Source: JAHEJA01 sp965656445 (GTDB lineage Bacteria; Pseudomonadota; Alphaproteobacteria; Rhodobacterales; Rhodobacteraceae). Taken from it: a DNA stretch of 51,278 bases. The notes beneath the pieces were generated by a model. It did not search any database. It worked only from the letters and a program-made list of their open reading frames with translations, and was not told the origin of the DNA. The stretch is taken from positions 1 through 51,278 of the forward strand of contig CBFHKO010000013.1 of NCBI GenBank assembly GCA_965656445.1, in the 5' to 3' direction. Shown piece by piece: positions 1 to 8,971 of this stretch (position 1 is its first letter; every line of letters begins with the position of its first letter). Both the position numbers and the translations under genes were made by a program.

Positions 1-1
1 G

Positions 2-3000
2 ACGTCTACCGCAGCAGAAAACTATGCCGGTGTTGCTCTAGAATTTGAATTTGGGTGGGACAAGGGCACAACCATGGCCGATGTCCGCGATGCCATGAAT
101 TCCGCAGAAGCCCAATTTCCAGATGGCGCCGACAAATATTCGATTAACGAAATTAATTTTTCCGAATTCCCAATCATTATTGTCAACCTCACAGGGGATG
201 TTCCAGAACGAACAATGACGCAGATTGCTGAACGCTTGCAAGATCGCATTGAATCTATGGATGCTGTTTTGGATGCTGTGATTTCTGGGAACCGTAGCGA
301 AATGGTCGAAGTTACAATCGACCCCCTCAAGCTCGAAGCCTATAATGTGACTGCCGGCGAATTGATCTCTGTTGTTCGCAACAACAACCAATTGATTGCC
401 GCAGGCGAAGTTGAAACAGAACAAGGCACCTTTGCCGTTAAAATCCCATCAAGCTTTGATGAGCCTCAAGATATTTACAGCCTTCCAATTAAAACAAACG
501 GGGATCGCGTCATCACGTTAGGGGATTTGGCTGAGATCAAATTGACCTTTGAAGATCGCACAGGCACCGCGCGTTTTAACGGCGAGGATACAGTTGCCCT
601 CCAAGTTGTTAAGCGCAAAGGGTTCAACCTTATTGATACAGCAAAAGAAGTGCGCCGTGTCGTCGAAGAAGAACAAGCCAACTGGCCCGATGATTTGAAA
701 TCCGCCGTGAATTTTGGCACATCTAACGATCAAAGCCGTTCGGTCGAAAGCATGGTAAGCCAGCTCGAAGGATCCGTTTTGACAGCGGTTGCTTTGGTGA
801 TGATTGTGGTTTTGACCTCGCTTGGAACACGGGCTGCATTGCTTGTTGGATTTTCGATCCCAACATCTTTCCTTTTGTGTTTTGTTTTGCTCGGTGTCAT
901 GGGAATCACCATTTCAAACATTGTAATGTTCGGCTTAATCTTGGCCGTCGGCATGCTGGTTGATGGTGCGATTGTTGTCGTCGAATATGCGGACAAGCGC
1001 ATCAACGACGGCTCCGGCCCAATGGCCGCCTACACCGAAGCCGCCAAGCGTATGTTCTGGCCAATCGTCAGCTCTACTGCGACAACGCTTTGTGCATTTT
1101 TACCAATGCTCTTTTGGCCGGGCGTTCCGGGTCAATTTATGGGCATGTTGCCTGTCACGTTGATTTTCGTTCTGAGCGCCTCATTGGTGGTGGCTCTGAT
1201 CTATTTGCCGATCATGGGTGGGGTTTCTGGTCGTCTCAGCCGCGTGTTTGAGAATAGCTCTGAGGCGCTGCGTCAAAGCTTCCCTTGGATCGTGCGCGCG
1301 GCATTTGTTCCGATCGCAATTGTTTTGCTGTTTATCGGTGCAATGCAGTTCATCAATCCGGCCTATGTGTTTGGCCTTGATAAAGACACAGGGATCATGG
1401 CCTATGTGCCTGGTTTCTTGATGTTTATCGCAAGCGCATTTTTGGCCTCAATCACAATGGGTGCAGCGGCGCGTCAAAAAACAGAAACAAAGGTGAAGGC
1501 CGGATATAACCGAACCCCGTTCGGATATTTCATCAAGTTCATCGCAGGCAATCCAATTATGCCACTCGTGACAATTGCCGCTGTTGTTGCCTTTACGATT
1601 TCGGTCTTTAGCTATTTCGGAGCAAACAATAACGGTGTGGAATTCTTTGTTGAATCCGAACCTGAACAAGCCATCGTCTATGTCAAAGCACGCGGAAACC
1701 TGTCCCTAAGCGAAAAAGACGATCTTTTGCGCACGGCTGAAGACATTGTTTTGGCCCATCCAGGCGTTGACAGTGTCTTTGCCTTTGCCGGTGAAGGTGG
1801 TCTGAACAGCAATACTGCTGGTGCCACAACACCTAAAGACACCATTGGACAAATCCAGCTCGAAACAATTCCATGGGAACGACGCGCAGACAACCCTGAG
1901 CTTGACGGTAATCAAGTTATGGCGGATCTCGAAGCCGAGCTAAACACATTGCCTGGCATTCAAATCGAGGTCTTGGAATTGGCCCGTGGTCCAGCTAGTG
2001 CGAAACCTGTTCATCTTCGTATCTTTGGCGATGATTTCGATCAATTGTTAGGGGTCGTCGGAGATTTACGGACAAAGTTCGATAATACATTGGGACTTGA
2101 ACTTATTGAGGATACCCGCCCTCTTCCGGGTATTGATTGGCAAATTGACGTTGATGTTGAAAAAGCAGGTCGCTACGGCGCGGATGTTGCCACAGTTGGT
2201 GCTATGGTTCAGCTTGTGACACGCGGCGTCCTGTTGGACACAATGCGCGTCGACAGCAGCGAAGAAGAAGTCGAAATTCGTGTTCGCCTTCCTGAAGAAG
2301 ATCGCCTCTTGAGTACGTTGGACACGCTCAAAGTTCGCACGCAAGATGGGCTGGTTCCTCTCTCAAACTTTGTGACCCGTCAGCCTGTCAAAAAGCTCGC
2401 GGAAATCGAACGCAGTGATCAGCGCCGTTATTTTGATATCAAAGCAGCAGTCGCCTCAGACCTTCGGGAAACGCGAATGGTTGATGGTAAGGAAACCGAA
2501 GTCATCATTAACGCAAATGAGCGGATTGAATATTTGACCGCTTATTTGACCGAGAACCCGCTTCCAAGTGGTATGGAGTGGGAATGGACCGGCGATCAAG
2601 AGGATCAAGCCGAAAGCCAGGCGTTCCTATCAAGTGCCTTTTCCGCAGCCTTGGCTTTGATGTTCATTATTCTACTAGCGCAATTCAACAGCTTTTATAA
2701 TTCCTTCATCGTTTTGGTCGCTGTGGTTCTGTCAACAGTTGGGGTTTTGATCGGCATGTTGGTGATGAACCAAGCCTTTTCTATCATCATGACGGGAACA
2801 GGGATTGTCGCCTTGGCGGGGATTGTGGTGAACAACAACATTGTTCTGATCGATACCTATCAAGAATTCTCGCGCTACATGCCCAAAATCGAGGCCATTG
2901 TTCGCACAGCAGAACAACGCATCCGTCCTGTTTTGCTGACCACGATCACAACAATGGCTGGCCTCGCGCCGATGATGTTTGGCTTGTCGCTTGATTTCAT

Positions 3001-3331
3001 CAACGGGGGGTATTCAATTGATAGCCCAACAGCTCTTTGGTGGAAACAACTTGCAACCGCTGTGGTCTTTGGATTGGGTATTGCAACGGTTCTGACGCTT
3101 GTCTTTACCCCTGCCTTGCTGGCTGCGCGGATTTGGTTTGTGACCTATGTGCTTGCGCTTCTCAAACTTCTTGCGCGGACATTCCTGAGCAAACAGGCCA
3201 ATATCACTCGTGATTGGGTTTTGTCCCGTAGTGCTAGAAAAATGAAGCAATCCGAAATCATTTGGGATGACATGCGTCCTAGCATAAGCGAGGGAGACAC
3301 CCCTGTTTTGCCTATAAAAGCCGCAGAATAG
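2..3331 (+). CDS. RND-family efflux transporter permease, 5'-truncated by window edge
   Basis: Inner-membrane resistance-nodulation-division exporter that would use the proton gradient to drive drugs or other solutes through a periplasmic adaptor. The frame is open from the first bases of the window, so the ATG at 74 is internal and the true N-terminus (first helix and start of the porter domain) lies off the left edge. Two periplasmic porter regions and the paired membrane bundles are visible. The helix-4 motif reads GMLVDGAIVVVEY, with one Asp where AcrB has two. The helix-10 region reads VVNNNIVLIDT, without the AcrB lysine. Between the two halves, about nt 1284-1470, lie two additional hydrophobic stretches that AcrB lacks. 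The adaptor gene is presumably upstream. Substrate unknown. Family call is certain. Confidence 0.93.
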   Translation, partial: TSTAAENYAGVALEFEFGWDKGTTMADVRDAMNSAEAQFPDGADKYSINEINFSEFPIIIVNLTGDVPERTMTQIAERLQDRIESMDAVLDAVISGNRSEMVEVTIDPLKLEAYNVTAGELISVVRNNNQLIAAGEVETEQGTFAVKIPSSFDEPQDIYSLPIKTNGDRVITLGDLAEIKLTFEDRTGTARFNGEDTVALQVVKRKGFNLIDTAKEVRRVVEEEQANWPDDLKSAVNFGTSNDQSRSVESMVSQLEGSVLTAVALVMIVVLTSLGTRAALLVGFSIPTSFLLCFVLLGVMGITISNIVMFGLILAVGMLVDGAIVVVEYADKRINDGSGPMAAYTEAAKRMFWPIVSSTATTLCAFLPMLFWPGVPGQFMGMLPVTLIFVLSASLVVALIYLPIMGGVSGRLSRVFENSSEALRQSFPWIVRAAFVPIAIVLLFIGAMQFINPAYVFGLDKDTGIMAYVPGFLMFIASAFLASITMGAAARQKTETKVKAGYNRTPFGYFIKFIAGNPIMPLVTIAAVVAFTISVFSYFGANNNGVEFFVESEPEQAIVYVKARGNLSLSEKDDLLRTAEDIVLAHPGVDSVFAFAGEGGLNSNTAGATTPKDTIGQIQLETIPWERRADNPELDGNQVMADLEAELNTLPGIQIEVLELARGPASAKPVHLRIFGDDFDQLLGVVGDLRTKFDNTLGLELIEDTRPLPGIDWQIDVDVEKAGRYGADVATVGAMVQLVTRGVLLDTMRVDSSEEEVEIRVRLPEEDRLLSTLDTLKVRTQDGLVPLSNFVTRQPVKKLAEIERSDQRRYFDIKAAVASDLRETRMVDGKETEVIINANERIEYLTAYLTENPLPSGMEWEWTGDQEDQAESQAFLSSAFSAALALMFIILLAQFNSFYNSFIVLVAVVLSTVGVLIGMLVMNQAFSIIMTGTGIVALAGIVVNNNIVLIDTYQEFSRYMPKIEAIVRTAEQRIRPVLLTTITTMAGLAPMMFGLSLDFINGGYSIDSPTALWWKQLATAVVFGLGIATVLTLVFTPALLAARIWFVTYVLALLKLLARTFLSKQANITRDWVLSRSARKMKQSEIIWDDMRPSISEGDTPVLPIKAAE

Positions 3332-3360
3332 ATGTCTTGCATCATGTGTTAAAAGACGAA

Positions 3361-3392
3361 AGGCATCTCAAGTTTGAGGTGCCTTTTTTTTT
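3361..3392 (+). terminator. Rho-independent terminator of the RND gene
   Basis: A 10-bp stem (AGGCATCTCA with TGAGGTGCCT, one G-T pair) with a 4-nt loop is followed directly by a run of nine T. It lies 30 nt after the RND stop codon. Confidence 0.9.
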
Positions 3393-3723
3393 CGCTGACA
3401 CCTGATTATAACCCAGTCGATTTTCCAACAAACGCGACATGCCTCCCCTTTAGGGGGATGCAACAGTGAATCAATGGATGATATTGTTTCCCTGTAGCGG
3501 CACAATAACCACCCTGTGTTCGTTATTTTTTAAAAATGTCAATTAAGGACTCAAACTTGTAAAAGGAAAACATTGTTGATTACTCTATGTTCTAAGTAAG
3601 AGATAACGAATTTTTAACTGTAGTCGTTCTACTCCCCATCCCCCCCTCGAACACTCAGTCTGTCGTTCATCTTCTTACTTAGGGCTGTTTTAGTTTCAAC
3701 ATTTGCACCAAAGAGAGCATGAC
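3393..3723. other. Non-coding gap between RND terminator and orphan gene
   Basis: About 330 bases with no credible gene. It holds a short CCCC-TTTA-GGGG dyad at 3445-3456 and a 10-bp inverted repeat with arms at 3592-3601 and 3673-3682 (listed separately). No clear sigma-70 promoter stands out. The promoter of the 80-residue gene downstream must lie here. Confidence 0.6.
3592..3682. repeat. 10-bp perfect inverted repeat, arms 71 nt apart
   Basis: CTAAGTAAGA (3592-3601) is the exact reverse complement of TCTTACTTAG (3673-3682). The second arm ends about 40 nt before the start codon at 3724. It could be paired regulator sites or a long-range RNA stem in the leader. Seen directly; function unknown. 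Confidence 0.55.
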
Positions 3724-3966
3724 ATGGAAATTAAATTAACAGGTTTTGACGAAAGCAACAAAAGTGCCATCTGCCGTGCGGAGGATGAGACGTTACAGGA
3801 CGTCGTCATACGCCGTGACGAGTTCGAACCCTTGTTTCACGAGCTAAAAATCGGAGATCGTCTTACTGTTGGTGCCTCATTTGACGAAGAAAAATGCCGG
3901 ATCATCAGTATTTACTCCGTTAACGAACGCTCTGTCACAGCAAGCGGCACAATTCGCAAACTCTAA
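3724..3966 (+). CDS. Hypothetical protein, 80 residues
   Basis: I do not recognise this family. The ATG at 3724 is preferred over the one at 3703 because AGAGAG sits 6 nt upstream. The protein is charged and probably mixed beta/alpha, with alternating hydrophobic strands near both ends (EIKLTGF at the start, RIISIYSV near the end). It has two cysteines, no signal peptide and no membrane segment, so it is probably a small cytoplasmic protein. It is monocistronic, follows a long leader with an inverted repeat, and ends one base before the convergent stop of the ABC exporter gene. Coding status is supported by the RBS and the plausible composition. Function not inferred. Confidence 0.6.
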   Translation: MEIKLTGFDESNKSAICRAEDETLQDVVIRRDEFEPLFHELKIGDRLTVGASFDEEKCRIISIYSVNERSVTASGTIRKL

Positions 3967-5787
3967 TCAATGTGACGATGATTGCTGCATCGCCCAAAGC
4001 TCATGATAACGGCCACCTTGATCTAGTAACTCTTGGTGGCGGCCTTGTTCCACAACGAGACCTTTTTCCAAGACAACGATTTGATCCGCATCTGCAACTG
4101 TAGACAGGCGATGCGCAATCGTGATCACAGTGCGCCCCTCAGCCGCACGATTGAGGGCATCTTGAATGTCATGCTCGGTTTCTGTATCAAGCGCACTTGT
4201 CGCCTCGTCCAAGAGCAAAATAGGAGGGTTCTTGAGCAAGGTCCGCGCAATGCCTACACGCTGTTTTTCGCCCCCTGACAATTTGAGACCACGTTCGCCC
4301 ACCTTGGTGTTATATCCCTCAGGAAGCGATTGAATAAAATCGTGGATTTGCGCATCGCGTGCGGCTTGTTCGATCTCGTCTCGGCTTGCCCCCTCTCGTC
4401 CGTAAGCGATGTTGTAAAGGATCGTGTCGTTAAAGAGGACTGTATCTTGAGGCACCACACCGATGGCTTGTTGCAAGCTTGTGAGCGTGACATCCCGCAC
4501 ATCTTGATCATCAATGCTCAAGGATCCGCCGGTCACATCGTAAAAACGGAACAAGAGACGTCCAATGGTAGATTTCCCTGACCCCGAGGATCCGACAATC
4601 GCCACGGTTTGACCCGCTGGAACATCCAACGAGACGCCTTTTAAAATGGCACGTTCCGGATCATAGCCAAAATCAACGTTGCTGAGACGAATATGACCGC
4701 CTGACACCGCCAAATCTGGCGCACCAGGCTTGGTTGTGATCTCAGCAGGCTGTTCGAGCAAATCAAACATTTCGCCCATATCAACGAGGCTTTGACGAAT
4801 TTCACGGTATACGGTCCCGAGGAAGTTCAAGGGCATCGTGATTTGGATCATATAGGCATTCACCATGACAAAATCACCAACCGTCAATTCGCCACGTTCC
4901 ACACCGAGGGCTGCAAAGACCATGACAATGATCAGACCTGTCGTAATGATAAAGGATTGTCCAAAGTTCAAGAAAGACAGCGAATAGCTGGTCTTGAGCG
5001 CGGCATCCTCGTATTTTTCCATCGCGCGGTCATAACGGCTGGCTTCGCGCTGTTCAGCGCCAAAATAGCGAACGGTTTCAAAATTCAAAAGACTATCAAT
5101 CGCCTTTTGATTGGCATCCGTGTCTTGGTCATTCATCTGGCGGCGCAGTTTGACCCGCCATTCTGTCACCTTGAAGGTAAACCAAACGTAAATCGCGATC
5201 GTAACAACAACCACGATGAGATAAGACACGTCAAAGAAATAGAACAAAATCGCAGCCGTTAAAAACAGCTCAAGGATCAATGGCCCCACAGAGAACAACA
5301 TAAAGCGCAGCAAGAAATCGACACCTTTGACGCCGCGTTCAATGATACGGCTCAATCCCCCCGTTTTACGGGTGATATGATAGCGCATGGATAGGCGGTG
5401 AATATGTTGAAAGGTTTCAAGCGCTAAGGCCCGCAATGCGCCCTGTCCCACTTTGGCAAAGACTGCATCGCGAAGCTGTTGCAACCCAACCGTCATCAAG
5501 CGAGACACACCATAAGCAATGGTCAGCCCAACGGCCCCCAAGACAAAATTGGACACACCTTCGCCAGACAAGTGATCCACAACTGCTTTGTAAATTTGGG
5601 GCGTTGTAACTGCGATAAACTTGGCCAAAACCAAAGCCAACAGAGCAATCACAACTCGATATTTGATCCATGCCTTCTCTGGGTCTTCAGGCCAAAGATA
5701 AGGAACCACCCGCATGATCGTGCGCCAGCCTGATTTGGCTTCGTTGGGTTCAAGGTCATCAGGGGTCGAATTGGCAGCAGAACGCAT
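3967..5787 (-). CDS. Atm1-type ABC exporter, fused permease and ATPase
   Basis: Half-size ABC exporter (606 residues) that would dimerise in the inner membrane. Family members (Atm1/ABCB7/HMT1) export glutathione-linked sulfur or metal-thiol compounds, and bacterial homologues can protect against heavy metals. Six membrane helices fill about residues 40-330, with the family-typical TRKTGGLSRIIERG segment near 139-152 and NFETVRYFGAE at 235-245. The ATPase has Walker A GSSGSGKST (399-407), Q-loop Gln447, signature LSGGEKQR (503-510), Walker B with LLLDEAT (524-530) and His559. The ATG has AGGA 7 nt upstream. It is convergent with the 80-residue gene and 87 nt downstream of the LysM gene, so possibly co-transcribed with it. 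Substrate is inferred from family only. Confidence 0.9.
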   Translation of the reverse strand: MRSAANSTPDDLEPNEAKSGWRTIMRVVPYLWPEDPEKAWIKYRVVIALLALVLAKFIAVTTPQIYKAVVDHLSGEGVSNFVLGAVGLTIAYGVSRLMTVGLQQLRDAVFAKVGQGALRALALETFQHIHRLSMRYHITRKTGGLSRIIERGVKGVDFLLRFMLFSVGPLILELFLTAAILFYFFDVSYLIVVVVTIAIYVWFTFKVTEWRVKLRRQMNDQDTDANQKAIDSLLNFETVRYFGAEQREASRYDRAMEKYEDAALKTSYSLSFLNFGQSFIITTGLIIVMVFAALGVERGELTVGDFVMVNAYMIQITMPLNFLGTVYREIRQSLVDMGEMFDLLEQPAEITTKPGAPDLAVSGGHIRLSNVDFGYDPERAILKGVSLDVPAGQTVAIVGSSGSGKSTIGRLLFRFYDVTGGSLSIDDQDVRDVTLTSLQQAIGVVPQDTVLFNDTILYNIAYGREGASRDEIEQAARDAQIHDFIQSLPEGYNTKVGERGLKLSGGEKQRVGIARTLLKNPPILLLDEATSALDTETEHDIQDALNRAAEGRTVITIAHRLSTVADADQIVVLEKGLVVEQGRHQELLDQGGRYHELWAMQQSSSH

Positions 5788-5874
5788 AGGGAATCCTTTA
5801 TATCGTCAAGCACAAATAATATGCTTGGCCAAGGTTTCCCAGAGGCCCAGTTAATTTAATTCTATAGCCTTAGA

Positions 5875-7410
5875 TTATTCCGCGACGTCTTTGGGAAGAT
5901 CAAAGACCTGTCCAGGATAAATGAGGTCTGGATCACGAATTTTGTCGCGGTTAGCAGCAAAGACTTGCACGTAAAGAATACCTTCTCCATAGCGTTCACG
6001 CGCAATCGCCCAAAGCGTTGATCCCGGCTGAACGATCACGTTTTTGATCACGGCATCATCCGCAGACTCAGTGTCAGAGGCTTGGGCCAAGACCTCACGA
6101 TCTTCACGTTTGAATGGCAATTCAATGCGTGACTGAACTTGGCTTGATTGATCAACTTCGTCAATCCGTAGCGTGTAGACACCCGCATCAACATTGTCCA
6201 AATCGGTTTCCCATGCCCCGTCTTCGTCTGTTTTCGTGGCCGTCGTCAGCGTATTGTCCACATAGACCTGAACATTAGTTTCCGAGCTCGCCCGCCCGCT
6301 AAGCGTCACGTCCCCTTGATCCGAATAGCTAATGGCATCCAAGGTGACATCATCCGTCTTTTCAACGGGTGCTTGAACAACTTTAACACCGTCTTTGCTT
6401 GTCATCAAAACTGCAGGGGCTTGCTCAATAGGCTCGGCAACAGGTGTTTGTTCAACCACCTCTTGTTCAGCTGCATCCTCAACAGGAATAGTTTGTACAG
6501 CCTCAGCCGTCACAGGAGTGTCAGATGTGTCCTCCTCAGCATTCGAAGATTCAACTTGCTCAACACTCCCCTCTTTTGTGACTTCAGCGTCACCCTGTGC
6601 GTCCATTGTTTCTGTCATTACAACGGCGTCCTCAACAGGCGTCTCTTCTGAGAGCATTGCCACAACGGTTTCTGCCTCTGTCTCGATAGCCTCAACAACC
6701 TTTGTCACCTCCTCAACTGGGTCAGGAGTGACCTGAACCTGAGTTGGCATGACGATCAAGTCTTGCGTCCCTTGCGCCTCAGGCGTCGCCACAGACACCA
6801 CGCGGGCCGTATCAGAGGCGTCCATTTCGAAAATAGACGCATAATTGCCCGACCCATCTGTTTGGACTTCGTCGATGACTTCATCATCTACCATGATTGA
6901 GACGGTTTCATTCGGTGCAGCGCGCCCTGCAATAATTGCGGTCCCGTCGGCATCAATGCGAGCGGTTTCCATGACAGGTGCCTCAGCTGCGACAGCTTCC
7001 TCGGCCTCTTGCGCAACAACTGTCTGCGTTTCTTGCGCGACCACTGGCTCAGCTTCAGAAGCAACAGGTTCCGCTTCTGGCTCTGCGCCTTCTGTCGTTA
7101 CAGGTTCAGGCGCTTGATCCTCTGAAATCTCTTCAACAGCCGGCTCGACTGACTCCAGAACCTCCTCGACACCCTCAGTAGGGTTTTCGACAGGTGCCTC
7201 TACTTCCGCGGCTTCACCATTTTGTTCAGGAAGGCTCGCGATAACAGGCGCGCTGGGTTGCACTTCAACGATCTCTTCACTGAGACTGGTTTCAGTCGTG
7301 CCCACGTCGCCAGAAAAAGGTCGATTTTCAAAAACCCACCCTGCAAATGACACAGCAATTAAACCACAACCGACAAGGACCCCTTTGCGGCTTACTGAAC
7401 CAATTCCCAT
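5875..7410 (-). CDS. LysM-domain envelope protein with Ig-like repeats
   Basis: Protein of 511 residues starting at MGIGSVSRKG. That ATG has GGGGAG 6 nt upstream, better than the longer frame from 7458. An N-terminal hydrophobic segment (about residues 10-30) is a signal anchor or uncleaved signal. The next 110 residues are extremely rich in Glu, Ala and Val and low in complexity. Two bacterial Ig-like/carboxypeptidase-regulatory-like repeats follow, each with a GRA(A/S) strand and a DGSGNY or DEDGAW turn, separated by a second acidic linker of about 150 residues. The C-terminal 50 residues form a LysM domain (GSTLWAIARERYGEG through YPGQVFDLP) that would bind peptidoglycan. Such proteins are usual in Rhodobacterales. 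The precise role is unknown and probably structural in the periplasm. Confidence 0.85.
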   Translation of the reverse strand: MGIGSVSRKGVLVGCGLIAVSFAGWVFENRPFSGDVGTTETSLSEEIVEVQPSAPVIASLPEQNGEAAEVEAPVENPTEGVEEVLESVEPAVEEISEDQAPEPVTTEGAEPEAEPVASEAEPVVAQETQTVVAQEAEEAVAAEAPVMETARIDADGTAIIAGRAAPNETVSIMVDDEVIDEVQTDGSGNYASIFEMDASDTARVVSVATPEAQGTQDLIVMPTQVQVTPDPVEEVTKVVEAIETEAETVVAMLSEETPVEDAVVMTETMDAQGDAEVTKEGSVEQVESSNAEEDTSDTPVTAEAVQTIPVEDAAEQEVVEQTPVAEPIEQAPAVLMTSKDGVKVVQAPVEKTDDVTLDAISYSDQGDVTLSGRASSETNVQVYVDNTLTTATKTDEDGAWETDLDNVDAGVYTLRIDEVDQSSQVQSRIELPFKREDREVLAQASDTESADDAVIKNVIVQPGSTLWAIARERYGEGILYVQVFAANRDKIRDPDLIYPGQVFDLPKDVAE

Positions 7411-7499
7411 TTTATTCTCCCCAAGATCAAACGCTCTCTTGCCTCTCCTTAACAACAAGGGGTAGCAAGGTCAAAACAGTTGACAGATAAGGTGGTAAA

Positions 7500-8039
7500 A
7501 TGGCGGAAAAGTCAATTTGTGTCTTTTGCGGAGCCCGTTCCGGCAATCATCCCGACTTCGAACAGGCAGCTGTGGACTTCGGAGCTATGCTTGGCCGCAA
7601 AAATTGGCGATTGGTTTATGGGGCCGGTGATGTGGGCCTCATGGGGACAGTTGCGCGCTCAGCTCAGGCGAATAGCGCGGACACTTTTGGTGTGATCCCC
7701 ACTCATTTATTACACGCAGAAGTTGGGAAACAGGACTTAACAAGCTTTGTAATCACTGAAAATATGCATGAACGCAAAAAGGTTATGTTCATGAATAGTG
7801 ACGCTGTGGTTGTATTGCCAGGTGGCGCAGGCAGCTTGGATGAATTTTTCGAAGTGCTGACATGGGCGCAATTGGGGCTGCATCAAAAACCAATTATCTT
7901 GATCAATATCAGTGGGTATTGGGATCCTTTGATCACGATGCTGGATCACATCATTGCCTCTGGCTTTGCCGACCCAAGCTTGACCTCACTCTTTTCTGTA
8001 GCGGCAACAGTTCAAGACGCCGAAGCCTACCTCAGCTAA
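7500..8039 (+). CDS. LOG family protein (cytokinin riboside 5'-monophosphate phosphoribohydrolase type, TIGR00730)
   Basis: Cytoplasmic Rossmann-like enzyme of 179 residues. Family members hydrolyse the N-glycosidic bond of N6-substituted AMP or other nucleoside 5'-monophosphates. Older annotations as lysine decarboxylase are wrong for this family. The diagnostic motifs are present: MHERK at 89-93 and PGGAGSLDE at 107-115 (family PGGxGTxxE, with Ser for Thr). N-terminal ICVFCGARSG is also typical. The ATG has AAGGTGG upstream. The stop overlaps the convergent rarD-like stop by 4 nt. It is divergent from the LysM gene with 89 nt between the chosen starts. Confidence 0.92.
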   Translation: MAEKSICVFCGARSGNHPDFEQAAVDFGAMLGRKNWRLVYGAGDVGLMGTVARSAQANSADTFGVIPTHLLHAEVGKQDLTSFVITENMHERKKVMFMNSDAVVVLPGGAGSLDEFFEVLTWAQLGLHQKPIILINISGYWDPLITMLDHIIASGFADPSLTSLFSVAATVQDAEAYLS

Positions 8040-8902
8040 GCTTTGCGCCATGTCGCGGCGCTATAAAGAATCAATGCAATCCAAATCATTGGAAAGGCAA
8101 TCGCATACCAATAGCCAAAGGGCTCTTGCAGGATGAGCAAAGCGCAGAGGAATTGTAGCGTTGGGTTGAGGTATTGCAAAATACCGACGGTTGCTAAATC
8201 AACGCGGCGCGTGGCGTAGGAAAACAAAATCAACGGGATAGCGGTCAAGGGTCCCGACACCATCAAGAGGCCAATCGTCCAAATATCCCCCTGCACCCCA
8301 GATGTTCCTGTCGCACCGAAATACAGCATCAGCCCTAGTGCAATCGGCAACAACAAAATGACCTCCCCCGTCACCGAGACAACTGGTCCCATCTCTAAAC
8401 GCTTCTTCAGTGCGCTATAGGCTCCAAAAGACAATGACAGGGCCAAAGGCACCCAGGGCACAACTCCCTGCCCCAAGCCTAATGTCAAAACGGCCACTGC
8501 CGCTAAGGCAATCGCTAGTTTTTGCCCAAGGCTCAACCGTTCCCCGAAAAAGACAACGCCAAGGCACACAGCGACAAGTGGGAAAATGAAATACCCAAAA
8601 CTGGCCTCTGTCGCATGGCCAATTTGGATCGCATAGATAAAACAAAACCAGTTAAACGCGATCATGACGGAGGCAAGTCCAACAATGCCAATGCGGCTAA
8701 GGGATCCAAAGACCTCTCGCAACGCCATAAACCGTCTTTGGATCACCAAGACGATGGTGAAAAAGACGACTGACCAAACCGTGCGATGGGCAAGAACCTC
8801 GATCGCTGGGACATGCGAGAGCATTTTATAAAAGACCGAAGAGATGCCCCATATCGTACAGGCGGCAATCACCGCCCAGACCCCTTTTGTTGCCTCGCTC
8901 AT
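8036..8902 (-). CDS. rarD: EamA-family permease, RarD type
   Basis: Inner-membrane drug/metabolite transporter superfamily protein of 288 residues with ten predicted helices in two EamA repeats. The opening KGVWAVIAACTIWGISSVFYK and the EVLAHRTVWS segment are typical of RarD, named from a chloramphenicol-sensitivity phenotype. Its real substrate is undefined. Start chosen at 8902 because AGGGGAC lies upstream. The start region directly follows the sodB terminator on the same strand, so it probably has its own weak promoter or depends on readthrough. The 3' end overlaps the LOG gene in convergent orientation. Confidence 0.88.
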   Translation of the reverse strand: MSEATKGVWAVIAACTIWGISSVFYKMLSHVPAIEVLAHRTVWSVVFFTIVLVIQRRFMALREVFGSLSRIGIVGLASVMIAFNWFCFIYAIQIGHATEASFGYFIFPLVAVCLGVVFFGERLSLGQKLAIALAAVAVLTLGLGQGVVPWVPLALSLSFGAYSALKKRLEMGPVVSVTGEVILLLPIALGLMLYFGATGTSGVQGDIWTIGLLMVSGPLTAIPLILFSYATRRVDLATVGILQYLNPTLQFLCALLILQEPFGYWYAIAFPMIWIALILYSAATWRKA

Positions 8903-8918
8903 GTCTGTCCCCTTAAAC

Positions 8919-8947
8919 AAAAACCCCGCGACCATCGGGCCGCGGGG
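8919..8947 (-). terminator. Rho-independent terminator of sodB
   Basis: Read on the minus strand: CCCCGCG, 10-nt loop, CGCGGGG, then TTTTT. It lies 25 nt beyond the sodB stop. Confidence 0.88.
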
Positions 8948-8971
8948 TAACCTTAAAATATCAGGCCTGAG

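Noticed and set aside
5807..5827. CAAGCA-N9-TGCTTG dyad between the LysM and Atm1-type genes
   Set aside because: A short dyad with no T-run and no clear promoter context. Insufficient evidence to call a terminator or operator.
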